Assembly: GCA_010645155.1 (NCBI GenBank)
Contig: CM021316.1
Span: forward strand, 5,972,954 to 6,036,953
Length of the DNA stretch: 64,000 nucleotides
Direction: 5' to 3'
Source: Tigriopus japonicus
Lineage: Eukaryota; Arthropoda; Copepoda; Harpacticoida; Harpacticidae
Part shown: one piece after another, positions 25,001 to 35,487 of the stretch
Position numbering within the stretch: the stretch's first letter is position 1
Layout of the letters: each line of letters starts with the position of its first letter
The notes under the pieces: generated by a model
Databases searched by the model: none
What the model saw: the letters and a program-made list of their open reading frames with translations, nothing else
Told to the model about the DNA's origin: nothing
Made by a program: the position numbers and the translations under genes

Positions 25001-26938
25001 GGGCTGAAAAAACACCAGAATCAATGATGATAAGAACCTACACTAGGTGACCAGAGATCAAGGTACAGAGTCGGCAGAGCAAGTGAAGACTATCTTAGAC
25101 TATCATAAATATTGCAATTTTCGATATTGTTTTCAAATTTAATTTTGGAATCACGAGGCATTGTATAAGTATCTATGAGAGCCCTCTAAGCGCAACTAGC
25201 GAAGTGGAAAACACGTGCAACCTCTGGGTATTGGGTACCATTTTTTTGTTCTGCCATGCCTTGTACATATTGAGAAGTTCGAAAACGGGTGAAACTTTTG
25301 TGTCAGGGTGCAATTTTGGGAGTTGTTTTAGTATTGTGACCTTCCAATTTTTTGTGCCATAAAGCTCTCACTTAGCTGTCAGGAAAGGGCCAAAATTTTG
25401 CAATTCCCCATTGGAGGCCTTGGAGCATGAATGAGATCTTGGCAATAATAAGGTGGTTGTGACAGTTGGTGCAGTGCCTTTCAAATGTTCCGCAATGGGA
25501 GGAGGGTAGAATTTTGGGATTTGGAACGAACTGTTTAGTATCCTATTATGTCTCACTTAAGTAAAGACAAAAAAACGAGGTCTTTGAGCCTGATTTAGAC
25601 CTGAAACGGACTCTGTTTATATCCTGAAAACGCCTATTCTACACTTGGCCCGCCGACACTGTACTAATATTTTATCTTACTTTCACGGTCCTCTTCGTCA
25701 ATCATTCGCAAATGAAGATTGACATCCACCATCAGCCAAATCAGCCATACAATTCCTAACGTGCTTAGAAATATGTTGAAATACTGGAAAAGAGCAATTG
25801 CTGCTGACATTTCATTCCAATTTTCAGTGTATGAATTGCAGGTACCTCAGTCCAATATTGAGGTCCTCGTGAGTCCACAAAAACATCGCCAACGTAAAAG
25901 ATAAATCCGATGATGAACACACCAACAGCATAAACGATCGATGAAATCACGGAAAAATGTTCCCTGAAAATTCCATGGTGAAACGTCATGAGATTTCTAT
26001 GATAAATTTTATAGAAGAGCAAAAACATACCAAAATGCTGCTGACTTCCGAGTCATAGGTTCTTCTTCGACGACCTGGATCAATTACAAATGGCATGGTT
26101 AATTTTAGAGAGGTTAAAGTGTTTTTGTGATTGTTCAAGTTTTTTTTACTTGTCCAATTATTCTTGTCTGCTACCCTGTTCATTGAACACATTCTACGAA
26201 GGAAATCACAAAATCTTTGTTCATGGGGGGTTACTTTCAAGAAAGACACTGGCTTAATTCCATCATACGGTTATCATAGTGTTACATGGCAGTTTCTCAA
26301 AAATAAAATCAGCTCCAAATAATCCACACCTTCAAAATACAAGGGTCAATCAAATGTTAAATCAAATATTATGACTTTTCAAACCTAGAAATGGATTTTA
26401 GCATTTTTTCCAAACAACCTTGTCGGGTCACCAGCAAAGCATATTAATGTTTTATAATAGCTGCCAAATGTAATAGTAGGACAACAAGATGTTTGAACAA
26501 GCCAATTTGTATCACCTTTTCGATATTCAATTCTGCAAGGAAAGAAAATGCATTAAACTGAATCACAAACAAGATTTTTTTGTTGCAGAACTCACGATCT
26601 ATGGAAATTCCATCTGGCATGTCTGCGAATGTGCTACTATTGATGCTCCCTGTACCTCCTTCGTCATTTAGATCGAGGGTGAGTTCCATTTCCCCGTATT
26701 TTTTGGATATGCTGACTTTTCTGACGGATCTTGGAGATTTGTTGAATTTGTCAAACGCGTGATCTTGAGCCACTTTCAAATAGGGTTGCAGTGTCATGGG
26801 AACGCTCTTTTTGTTTTTGGGAGTAGAGGGTTCTTCGTTGGTAGAGGCCTTTCGGGTATTGTCCACAGAATCGTTGTCTGGGAACGAAAATTTGTCTCCA
26901 GAATCCCCACTTGTATTGATTCCAGGAGATTGATAACC
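22034..26938 (-). CDS. OTOP: otopetrin-family proton channel, 13 exons, first exon missing
   Basis: A multi-pass plasma-membrane proton channel of the otopetrin family (acid sensing, otoconia, sour taste). Exons, 5' to 3' on the minus strand: 26938-26596, 26532-26516 (17 nt), 26074-26031, 25963-25846, 25783-25681, 25003-24813, 23773-23651, 23583-23373, 23300-23118, 23049-22879, 22813-22662, 22592-22419, 22357-22034. All are GT-AG and phases close to 717 codons plus stop. A charged cytosolic N-terminus precedes hydrophobic segments such as IVYAVGVFIIGFIFYVG, LSTLGIVWLIWLMVDVN and LIGLILFFILIGS. The C-terminus LPLCIFYRFHASVALVDIW is the otopetrin signature. A Cys-rich loop (about 23300-23118) is extracellular by inference. 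The first exon here starts at an acceptor with no ATG, so an upstream exon is missing; the acceptor lies about 20 bp from a MITE. Confidence 0.86.
24360..24585. repeat. dispersed repeat R2, copy 1, with hairpin
   Basis: Related to 42302-42530 and to 27600-27815. Ends in the palindrome CCCTTTTGTGGTAA, loop TCGTT, TTACCACAAAAGGG (24547-24580). The outer ATTCATTC arm present in the 42-kb copy is lost on the right side. It lies in an otopetrin intron. Confidence 0.7.
26516..26532 (-). other. 17-nt otopetrin microexon
   Basis: On the minus strand the order is acceptor CCTTGCAG, then AATTGAATATCGAAAAG, then donor GTGATA. The flanking exons end in phase 1 and start in phase 0, and only a 17-nt insert restores the frame (adding QLNIEK). 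This phase argument is the support. Confidence 0.7.
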
Positions 26939-26959
26939 CTGTAAGGATATGGTGATTAA

Positions 26960-27512
26960 TAGGGCCAGGAAATATTTTTTTAGAATATAAAATATTTTAA
27001 AAATAATGCTCCGTTTTTCATCGATTTTTTTTAAATATTTTGACTGTTTCATAGAAAAAGTGAATATTTTCTCGAATATTTGAGTCAGAAAAAAATATTT
27101 CTGGCAAAATTGAGGAAAATAAATGAATGGCCAATGCTCAAGAGGGCTTAAAAAAATGAATCCAAATTACAAAAATCTTTCCAAAATGGCATTTGTACTG
27201 AGATTAGACATTTACGACCAAAACTACTCTCAAACACAAAAAACTGCGCCATCTATTGAAGTAAATTGAAAATTGTATTGGTAAATCAATTACATGCAAA
27301 GTATGCCTCCAAATACGGTCAAATGCATCAAATTTACCAAAAACAAACTTGAAAAATCGGTACACACAGACAAAAAGCCAAATAATGGCGTTGTCAAAAA
27401 AATGTTTTTCAAATATCCGGCAATTTCTAATATTTAGCAAATATTTAGGGCTTTTTAAAAAGTATATATTGGATATTTTGACACTTTTTTACAAATATTT
27501 TTCCGGGCCCTA
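26960..27512. mobile_element. hAT-type MITE, family M1, copy 1 (553 bp)
   Basis: Starts TAGGGCCAGGAAATATTTTT and ends AAATATTTTTCCGGGCCCTA, a terminal inverted repeat of about 20 bp. Flanking 8-mers GTGATTAA (26952-26959) and GTGATTAG (27513-27520) match at 7 of 8, as for hAT elements. It is AT-rich and non-coding. A second copy in the same orientation is at 52279-52826. It sits directly upstream of an otopetrin splice acceptor. Confidence 0.8.
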
Positions 27513-27599
27513 GTGATTAGCAATGGCAACTTTGGTGTTGGTTCAGACAAAAACCACTGCTTTTTTGTGTTGCTAGTGTTAAGAATAATAATTTTCTGG

Positions 27600-27815
27600 T
27601 AGGTACAAATCAATTACGTTCTTCTGTAATTGAGACATTCCTCATGTTGGGGAGGCTACGTGCCTCTATTTTCAAGTTAATCGAACATCATAGTCAAGAA
27701 TTATGCTCTCTCAAAGCTCACAGCATGTACAGAACTTATTTAACTGCATGCATAGAACCTTCTGGTAGTTTTTTACCACAAAAGGGCGAGATCATTCATT
27801 CTATGCCCCAAATGG
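27600..27815. repeat. dispersed repeat R2, copy 2, adjoining LINE 3' end
   Basis: Shares ACGTTCTTCTG, AATCGAAC, GCTCTCTCAAAG and TTTTACCACAAAAGGGCG plus ATTCATTCTATGC with the copies at 24.4 and 42.3 kb. It directly follows (on the minus strand) the end of the LINE reverse transcriptase at 27796, so R2 is probably the 3' tail of that LINE family. Confidence 0.6.
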
Positions 27816-28906
27816 CTTTGGCGTTTATTCTCTGAGTACTGTACAACCCTAACTTTTGGAGTCTCTCCCGATACGAGAGCTCTCTAATTCCTGTGATGTT
27901 CCTAGAGAAACATCTTTGGACCTGCTCGACCTTTTGCAAACAAGCCGAACTCATTGGAGCCCAAATAGGGGAAGCAGATTCAAGATGAGGCTGAACAAAC
28001 GACTTGTCCAGAGTTAGCATCATAACACTCTCTCTATGTAGACTTGAAAGTGCGATAGATCCAGCCACATGTTTGAAATGCCTTCCCCACTTTCAACTGG
28101 AAATGCTCATCAAACTTTCCATCATCTTGGATGACAACTCCTAAATCCCTCATGGACGATACCTGTTCAATATCACAACCTCCATTGTCTTTGAGTGGCA
28201 CATCTAATTACGACGCCCCATACGTTATTATGTGGAATTTCATCCCGTTTAATGCCATATTACTCTGGTCAGCCCAAGAGTGAACTTCTCCAAGTCCTCA
28301 ACTAAACATTTTGAGTCCTGACCGTTCCTTCCACAAACTATTTTTGTGTCATCAGCATATGAGGAAATACTGGATTTTGTACTAAACTTCTGGAGAGGAG
28401 CATTAAAGAGAATAAACGGGAGAATTATAAAATTGAACCTTGTGGAACACCTGACTTGACACCATACATGCAACTAAATGATCGTTCAACCTTAACCATT
28501 TGCTTAACCATTGCCATCACTCATGCAACTACCAAGTCAATTCAGGACCTTACCCTGGATCCCAAACTCTTTCAGTTGATCAAGCAAAAGGCCATGATCA
28601 AAGGCCATATCAAAGGCCTTGGCAAAGTCCAGATGGACTACAACAACTGACTCGACTTTCAAGCCCGTCAATAATCTGTTCAATGTGGTCAATGTGTTAC
28701 AGTTGGGTTACTGTACGAAAATGAGCTCGAACCCCATGCTGTCCAGAAAGAATTACATACAGTATATCATGGACTCTCAAATAATCTCCAAGCTTGGACT
28801 TCATCTTACTGGAGATCAGTGAAATAATTTCTGGGTTGAGACTTATTTCCTTAATATTAAATATTATACCAAGGGGAATTTGCTGTTTCAACTCTATTGA
28901 AGCCAA
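27796..28906 (-). mobile_element. degenerate LINE reverse transcriptase
   Basis: Minus-strand pieces in different frames preserve reverse transcriptase motifs in the right order: VVVVHLDFAKAFD...DHGLLLDQL near 28640-28580, SSYADDTKIVCGRN near 28360-28310 (the catalytic YADD box), then FVQPHLESASPIWAP and LQKVEQVQRCFSRNITGI near 28010-27900. Stops and frameshifts between them mark it as dead. Probably a CR1- or Jockey-like element. Confidence 0.75.
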
Positions 28907-29217
28907 GTGTTTGACAAATCATATGCAATGAAGGTAAAGTTCATATATGCTTTCTATCACGAGCTTCAATTGATTTAAACACACCGTGCGTTCATTAAAA
29001 TCCGCTTCAACTTTGGAGTAATGTCATTCATTGTATATTCAAGCCATATGGCTGAAACAAACCTTGCTACTTGTCTAGCTGTAAAAAGTTGTAGGGAATT
29101 GGAGAATTTATGTTTCCAGAATCTTGGAAAAGGGATGCCATCCTCATTCTAATCTGCGCGAAAAGTACCCTTTTGAGATTTCTGAGCTATGCTTAAGTGC
29201 CTCTGAGAACTGTGAGG
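28907..29217. other. short spacer, nothing recognised
   Basis: No coding or repeat structure was identified; it may be more of the upstream, decayed part of the LINE on the minus strand. Confidence 0.3.
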
Positions 29218-29450
29218 GATATCAGACATCGGCTTATTGAATTCAGCTTCGACTATGACGCTGGTGGGGATCCGAAAATCCACGAAAGGACCAAAAAGAT
29301 TGAAAATCTCATTAACAAGGTCCAAAAAATGGTGGATGAGGATCCCGGGCGCGAATTGGGCTTCCCTGAAGCAACAGTGGGACAGCTTATCAAACCAAAA
29401 ATTGCTCCATTGTGTTTTAGAAACCAGAGGAAAAAATGTTTTTGATGATC
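29218..29450 (+). pseudogene. possible mariner-type transposase fragment
   Basis: The frame contains KKIENLINKVQKMVDEDPGR, which resembles the helix-turn-helix region of some mariner transposases ahead of their DNA-binding motif. Following text is not recognisable and the catalytic acidic residues are not present. It lies just outside the TIR element at 29537. Weak assignment. Confidence 0.3.
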
Positions 29451-29536
29451 GGTCCACTCGTTTCCATCCCAGATGGGATGGAATGATTTTTACCATGGCC
29501 AGTCTATTGCGGCGGATTCAAACCAAGCAAGTATTA

Positions 29537-30232
29537 CTAGGTGGGGTGAAAAGCAACCTCCTTGACCGACAAAATGCAATGCTGCTGCAAAATATGCTTA
29601 TTGTACCTTGTAGTTCATTCATATTTAAGCATTCATTTCAGATTTCAATGGATTATTGCCCTTCATTTTGTTTTGACAGCTCATTGATGTTAACGTGCTT
29701 GGCATCATGTTGAATATGATTCTGATGATTTTACGGATGAAAACGTCAAAAAAGTTCATGAAATGGGGCTGGCTGACCGGAAAGCGAAGGTGCGTGAGGT
29801 GGTAGCTAACATTAAAACTATACTTCACTTTTTTTCTTTTCCATAAGCAATTGTTTCCGAGCGCCTTCGACAACGCCGTTGATCGGTAGTGAAGTTTTGG
29901 AGACCATAAAAGTGGCAAAACTAATATTTAATGGTATGATCTGACGGAGCATTTATCTCATTACATTTCCTAAACTTTTCTTTTGCTTCCTTCGCCATTT
30001 TGCTTAGTAAGAAAATAATGTTTTAAGACAAAATGAAAACCGTGTTGGTCGATTTTGGACATGATGCTAAACACGTCATCATCAATGAGCTGTCAAAACA
30101 AAATGAAGGGCAATAATCCATTGAAATTTGAAACGTATGCCTAAATATGAACGGACAACAAAGCACTTTAAGTATATTTTGCAGTAGCATTGCATTTTGT
30201 CGGTCAAGGAGGTTACTTTTCACCCCACCTAG
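29537..30232. mobile_element. Tc1/mariner-type non-autonomous element with ~170-bp TIRs
   Basis: Left end CTAGGTGGGGTGAAAAGCAA and right end TTACTTTTCACCCCACCTAG are inverted copies; similarity extends to about 170 bp (29537-29707 against 30232-30063). TA precedes (29535-29536) and follows (30233-30234), the target duplication of the Tc1/mariner superfamily. The ~350-bp interior has no intact transposase. Confidence 0.75.
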
Positions 30233-30234
30233 TA

Positions 30235-31024
30235 CACTTTTGCCATGGGATGTTTTCCCTTGAATGGATTGAGAAATCTCCGCACAAAAAAAGACGGAAA
30301 ACAAAGCTTGAAAAGTCGAAAAACATTTCAATTCCCTTTTTTTCTCGTTCAAAGGTTTTTGGATCTTACCCTAATAGATGGACTTGCGTAGATCGGGAAT
30401 TTGTTGATGATGGATTCTTTTCTAGGTGTGTACCCTTTTCTCCGGGTGCTCCCTTGTCCCACATTTTGTGGAGGCCTCAGATTCCCGTCATCAGCCATGG
30501 TCGTTTCAATGTCAATGTGTCCGACTTGTAATCACTCCACAAAAATACTTTGCATATTCCTCAGCAATCAGAGTCATACTAAACGATAACGGGTCGTAAA
30601 ATTCGAAAGTAACACCAGGCCTGTACGGCCAGATAAGTATTTTATGATGACTGGATTATAATCCCTTCTGCCTCAAATGATTTGGTCAGAATTCGGCAAT
30701 GAATGCTAATTGATTAAATTTTAACTTCGGTCGGTCTTTTTACGAACTCAAACTTATTGCAGTCCCTTGCAATAAATACGGATGGTGTGAAGGCTGGCTT
30801 CGCGAGTGGGTGTGTAAAACACCATTCTAATACTCCTCAACAAACTCCACATCTAAAAAAACATGCTTACACCCTAATCTTTCTTATCCAAATAGGCTCA
30901 ACATTATTGAGCAAACCCTCTTAGTGTAGTGGAAGACATGAAATCATCTTTTTCGAACGTTTGGTCAAGGATGCCAAAAGAGCAACTGAGTGAGAGCTTT
31001 CTCTAAGGATTGGCCACATTGAAA
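30235..31024. other. spacer upstream of the sarcoglycan-like gene
   Basis: No gene seen. It should hold the promoter of the gene starting at 31025. Short stretches such as GGCTGGCTTCGCGAG (30793) recall the body of the SINE at 4976 and may be a SINE scrap. Confidence 0.35.
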
Positions 31025-31995
31025 ATGTGTGAGCGGCATTTCCATGTGAGCCGTCAGTTCCACAGTGAAAGGCTCTTAGGCGAGATGGAGCTCAAAAAGG
31101 AATGGAGTGCCTTTGGAATACTTTTGCTGATGACCATTATCAGCGCTGTGAACGTCGTTTTCACCTCCTATTACTTGGCCTTTAAGGGCATCAGTGAAAT
31201 GGTGAGTGGCTAGTGGGAAAATTTTGCGATCGAATCTGCATTACTTTGGGTGTTTACTTGAAATTAGGAAATAGTTGAAAGCGTGGTGAAGCGAAATGCT
31301 CAAGATTTGGGACCGGGTGAGGTGATTTGCTCAGGGCCCGATTTCGTTTATGTTGGGCGTAATCAGATTTTTTTGGCTGGTAAGTTTGTCTTGAAAATAG
31401 TTCTTTAGCTACTGCAATAAACATGAGTCATCGATATTTGTTTCAGATCCCGATCGATCAGACCATCATAACTATCAATTCAGTTCATTTAATCAAGAAA
31501 GTACGTTCCACAAGTATTTTGTTGTTTTGCCCCCTATACAATAAGGAATTATTGTTCCCTCGTTTCAGATCTACCAGACATTATTCAGACCTCAACACTG
31601 CGTTCAAAGCCAACCAGCGACTTTGAGATCTCGTCTTTAAACGAGATCCGGATGTTTGGACCCAAGAAAGCTAAGCTTCAATCTTTGGGAGGCTCTGTGG
31701 AGATCAGCTCCCTAAAAAACTTGGAATTAAACGCGCTCAATTCTGTAAGTTCGACAGTTACTTCCCTCTAAATAACTGCAAATTCCTTTGTAAATTTCAA
31801 TTTCAGATTCAACTCAAAAGTGCCAATATCTTTATTCAAATGCCGGAGCCCAATCGACCAAGTCGTTTGAACAAAGCTGGATTTCAATTGTGCGCATGTG
31901 AGAATGGCATGCTTTTTGCTAGTGTGAATGATCATCCTTGCTCATCAGATTATCAAGTCTGTGAGATGGATAAGAAAGAGATTAAGTCTCGTTAA
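31025..31995 (+). CDS. small sarcoglycan-like membrane protein
   Basis: Sarcoglycans are single-pass type II proteins of the dystrophin complex at the muscle membrane. Exons 31025-31201, 31268-31379, 31447-31500, 31569-31744 and 31807-31995 have GT-AG edges and close to 235 codons plus stop. A cytosolic head is followed by one membrane helix at about 29-52 (AFGILLLMTIISAVNVVFTS), then a beta-rich ectodomain with KKAKLQSLGGSVEISSLKNL, and a C-terminal Cys cluster (LCACENGMLFASV with two more Cys before the end), which mirrors the end of beta/gamma/delta sarcoglycans. It is shorter than the usual 290-320 residues, mostly in the mid-ectodomain, so either it is a divergent member or a small exon was missed. 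ATG at 31025 was chosen over an upstream TTG. An AATAAA-type signal is at about 32148. Confidence 0.6.
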
Positions 31996-32452
31996 AATGA
32001 CTGTGTTCAAACATTTTCAGTGGAGGTTAAAACGTCTTCAAGGAGATTATTCAAAATAAATCTTAATTGACTTTGGATGAAGTAGTTAGGTGTTAATCGT
32101 CATCCAGATTAATATCTAAGTTGTAATTTGCTTAATTCTTTAATACATAATAAAGTTATCACAACAATTTACGTTTGTTTCTTTTTATAACATCAAGTAA
32201 ATCTCAAGCTTAATGACATGATTTGACATTCCACAGGGTTTCCACGAAGTCATATAATATTCATAGGGTCTCCTAGCGATTGGGAAGAAATTTCGCCCCA
32301 AAACTCATCAAACGGTCTTGTCAATTTCACCCTACTACATATATTTCAACTAACAAAACAAGACTTTAGATTTTTAGAGCACATTTAAATAATGTGCAGT
32401 GGACAATGAATATGTGAATTACTATGAATCCTTTGTATGTTTACTTGGAGCG
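31996..32452. other. 3' flank of the sarcoglycan-like gene
   Basis: Contains two AATAAA signals (near 32056 and 32148) suitable for the gene ending at 31995. The rest is AT-rich with no gene seen. Confidence 0.45.
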
Positions 32453-33180
32453 CGGTAAATAGGTCACATGGTGAAAAGGTCACGGTAAATAGGTCACACG
32501 AAAAAGGTCACGGTAAATAGGTCACACGAAAAAGGTCACGGTAAATAGGTCACACGAAAAAGGTCACGGTAAATAGGTCACACGAAAAAGGTCACGGTAA
32601 ATAAGTCACGGTAAAAAGGTCACACGTTAAAGAGGTCACGGTAAAAAGTCACGATAAATAGGTCACACGGTAAAACAGTCGCGGTAAAAAGGTCACAGAC
32701 CCGCACAACTCCAGAGGTAGCCAAGGGGCTTACCCCAAGGGCCCTGGTATGTTCCATGTTTGAATCTTTGACCCTTGGGACCCAAGATTAACTGAGTGGA
32801 ACACTATTATGCTAAGGCCTCATAAGGTCTCATATGCATTGTCAACACGATGTAACTCCCAATAGATTTTAGAACAATGGTCCGAACCCGCCTTGGATCT
32901 GTTGGACCGTGGAGGGTGTCCTTGCCCCTCTAGAGTCAGAGTCAAAATTACACCCTTCTTTCTGGATATGCCCATGGCATTTTAAGATATTCTGAGTGAA
33001 ATATACTAATACTCAGGGAAAAGGTCTACAATCGTTTCATTACACCTTTATACTTTACCTTTGTTTGCTTCCATGTTTTTTACAATACATAAATATTTTT
33101 ACTGTGTGACCTTTTTACCGTGGCCGTTTTACCTTGTTAATTTTTACTGCGACCGTTTTACCCCGTGACCTTATTATTTA
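32453..33180. mobile_element. element with inverted arrays of AGGTCA repeats
   Basis: The left side (32453-32697) is a tandem array, mostly of a 28-bp dimer in which AGGTCA recurs every 14 bp (AGGTCAC GGTAAAT AGGTCAC ACGAAAA pattern); I count 14 exact AGGTCA. The right side (about 33103-33170) carries the same words in reverse orientation (GTGACCTTTTTACCGTGGCCG, TTTTACCCCGTGACCTT), with about 400 bp of unrelated sequence between. Inverted arrays at both ends suggest a foldback-like element. No clear target duplication was found. Confidence 0.6.
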
Positions 33181-35099
33181 TATTCATGGACTTTCCTAGA
33201 TAAATCCAACACATTGCAAGTTATGAATCACTTTGTTAGATCGTGAAAAGCATACGTAGTTAAAAATTGTAACAATGTATTTACACCTTGAAGTCAATAG
33301 CGTTAACAGCATTTTGGGCTTTCAAAAAAAAGTTTAATCGTTATGCATTGACACTCGTGGTGAATTGTTGATGTCACTAGGAAATTTAAGAGGGTTTACC
33401 AAATCTAGTTAATGTCCCAATAAAGAATATGCATTTTTAAAGATTTGTGAAACATTCAACGCGGCTCTTGTCTTACTTAGGTACAAGATCCTTTGCATTA
33501 CTAATCTTTGTTTCAAATCACCTATAACAATGGATTCTGAATATTTCTAATTTGCTCAAACTCCCTTCGGTTTACAACTTCGGTTATAATTCTTTTATCA
33601 TATAACCCAAACTGATTGAGGCTTTCAAGTTAAAAGTTACTAAGAAAAGCTCTTTATCGTGATGAATTAGCAAATATCAATATGGAGTAAAAAGGTTCCA
33701 AGGAAAATTACTGCCTGGACAAGAGTTTACAACGCCTAATCGAGTATGATTAGGCGTTATTAAAATCCAGTGAGTTGCTTGTAAGAAATCGTATGTAGCT
33801 TAGCTTTTCTCATTGCCTTGTTGCATTTCTATTGCCCCGACAACTATATTTTGTACAATCAGCTTAGACGAGCTGAGTTACTTATGATGGGGAATACCAA
33901 GTGGTCGAAGGTCACAATCTAAGTTCGACCGAGAACTGATTTACAAAGTTTTATTCGTCGATGTACTGATTGTCGTGGATTTGCGTCTGTTTTGCGTCCA
34001 TTGTGGGGCCTTAAAGTTAAACTTAAACAATTTTTGAAGTTATTTACATGTGTATTGGTTGTTAGTGGTTATTGCTTTTTAATACCAAACCTTGTTTGAA
34101 TCTTGAGGCTTATTTGGGTCTCAACTACTCAATGACAAAGGGAGTCAGTTATTTTTTGAGCAGGTTTGTGCTCATTGATGCACATTCCTTTGATTCTAGT
34201 GCAAAATTTAAAAAAAAAACATTAACAAATATTTGAAACTGATGAAATATTGTGACCTTGAAAAATGTGTTCTTGTTTAAATCCTTGCTTTAAGAAAGGG
34301 GTTATCCTGAATTCACCATCAAATGAACCTTTGTTGGTTTTCTCGTCTTAAAACCGAACCCTAGCGAACGAATAAAAAACTGGATTATACCAGTATTGCA
34401 TGGTCCTTCGACCCTGAGTGCACATCAAATCATAGCCGGTTCATTTTGGGGGTACTCAATGTTATTTAGAACCTTAGTGGTATTTAACTTTAAATATCTA
34501 ATAGCTCTTCAGCAAGATTTAAATGTATTTATCTTTTAAATCCATAGCTGTTTTTTATGTTTGTTGTTTCTGTCGTCAATTAGTTATTGTTACGACGCAT
34601 GTTCATTTGTCAGAAGCGGTTTCATAAATTTAGCTCCGAAAAAATGCAATATCAATATGAAAAAGTGAGAATCTATTCCGGTAAAGTATGTAGACTTTAT
34701 GAAGTTCTACCCAATTTAAGCGAAGAGTTGCTTGAGCATTACATGGATTGAAATTCAACGTTCATCACACTCGAGAAGTCAAGACAAATTGAGAAAAACC
34801 ATTTTTGTTCAAATATTCCCTTCACCAGTACACCAGTTTAAGCCGCTGTTTAGACCTTATTTCTGCAACCCTCATTCAATTTCATTCGAAATTTGCTCTT
34901 TCTTTTAACTTCAGCAGTTCTATGAACGTGAAATTTCTAGTCATTGGATTAGTTGCAAGGAGTTTTGGACAATGACCCACCTTATAGTTTTGGCAGTCGC
35001 TAAGGTTCTGCTTCAATTTATTCTTTAAAAAGGATGTTAAGATAAGTAATCTTTGGCCTAATTAACTAATTTTGTAAAATAGCCTACAATTTGTTAAAA
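33181..35099. other. AT-rich intergenic stretch
   Basis: No gene seen. A perfect short hairpin, AACGCCTAATC-gagtat-GATTAGGCGTT, lies at 33731-33758. Confidence 0.4.
33731..33758. repeat. perfect 11-bp inverted repeat
   Basis: AACGCCTAATC, six-base loop, GATTAGGCGTT. It stands out from the AT-rich surroundings; role unknown. Confidence 0.6.
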
Positions 35100-35429
35100 T
35101 CATACGACGGAGGTCCTCAAGATTGCCAGATGAAGTTCGTTGCGCATTCCTCCATTTAGTTTGAATGCGACATGCGATGAACCTTTTGCGAATATTTTGG
35201 GACCGTTTTCCTTGTGCAATAAATGCTGAATACACTCATTCATGCCAAAGGGGACTAGTGATGCATCTTTGGTATTGAAGATAGAGAAGGATGTTTGACA
35301 AAATATGCTAATTGTAGGTAACCGAGAATTTTGCCGTCTTTGGTATTCTATGATGACAAAGACAGACTTTGAGTAACCTTTTGGCGTAAAAGAGTATACA
35401 GTTGTTGTTTTTCTTGAAAAGGTAGACAT
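35100..35429 (-). CDS. 109-codon open frame, unrecognised
   Basis: An ATG-started frame of 109 codons lying 58 bp beyond the stop of the DM13 gene on the same strand. It includes SVFVIIEYQRRQNSRLPTIS. No family, signal peptide or membrane helix is recognised, and it may be chance or part of the DM13-gene 3' UTR. Confidence 0.2.
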   Translation of the reverse strand: MSTFSRKTTTVYSFTPKGYSKSVFVIIEYQRRQNSRLPTISIFCQTSFSIFNTKDASLVPFGMNECIQHLLHKENGPKIFAKGSSHVAFKLNGGMRNELHLAILRTSVV

Positions 35430-35487
35430 TGATTTATTGAATACAACAATAAATAGTAATGTACGGCGTCATATCTTGCAGGCTACT

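Noticed and set aside
32459..32697. regularly spaced direct repeats resembling a CRISPR array
   Set aside because: Spacers are themselves repeated, the period is only 14 bp, and the genome is clearly eukaryotic.
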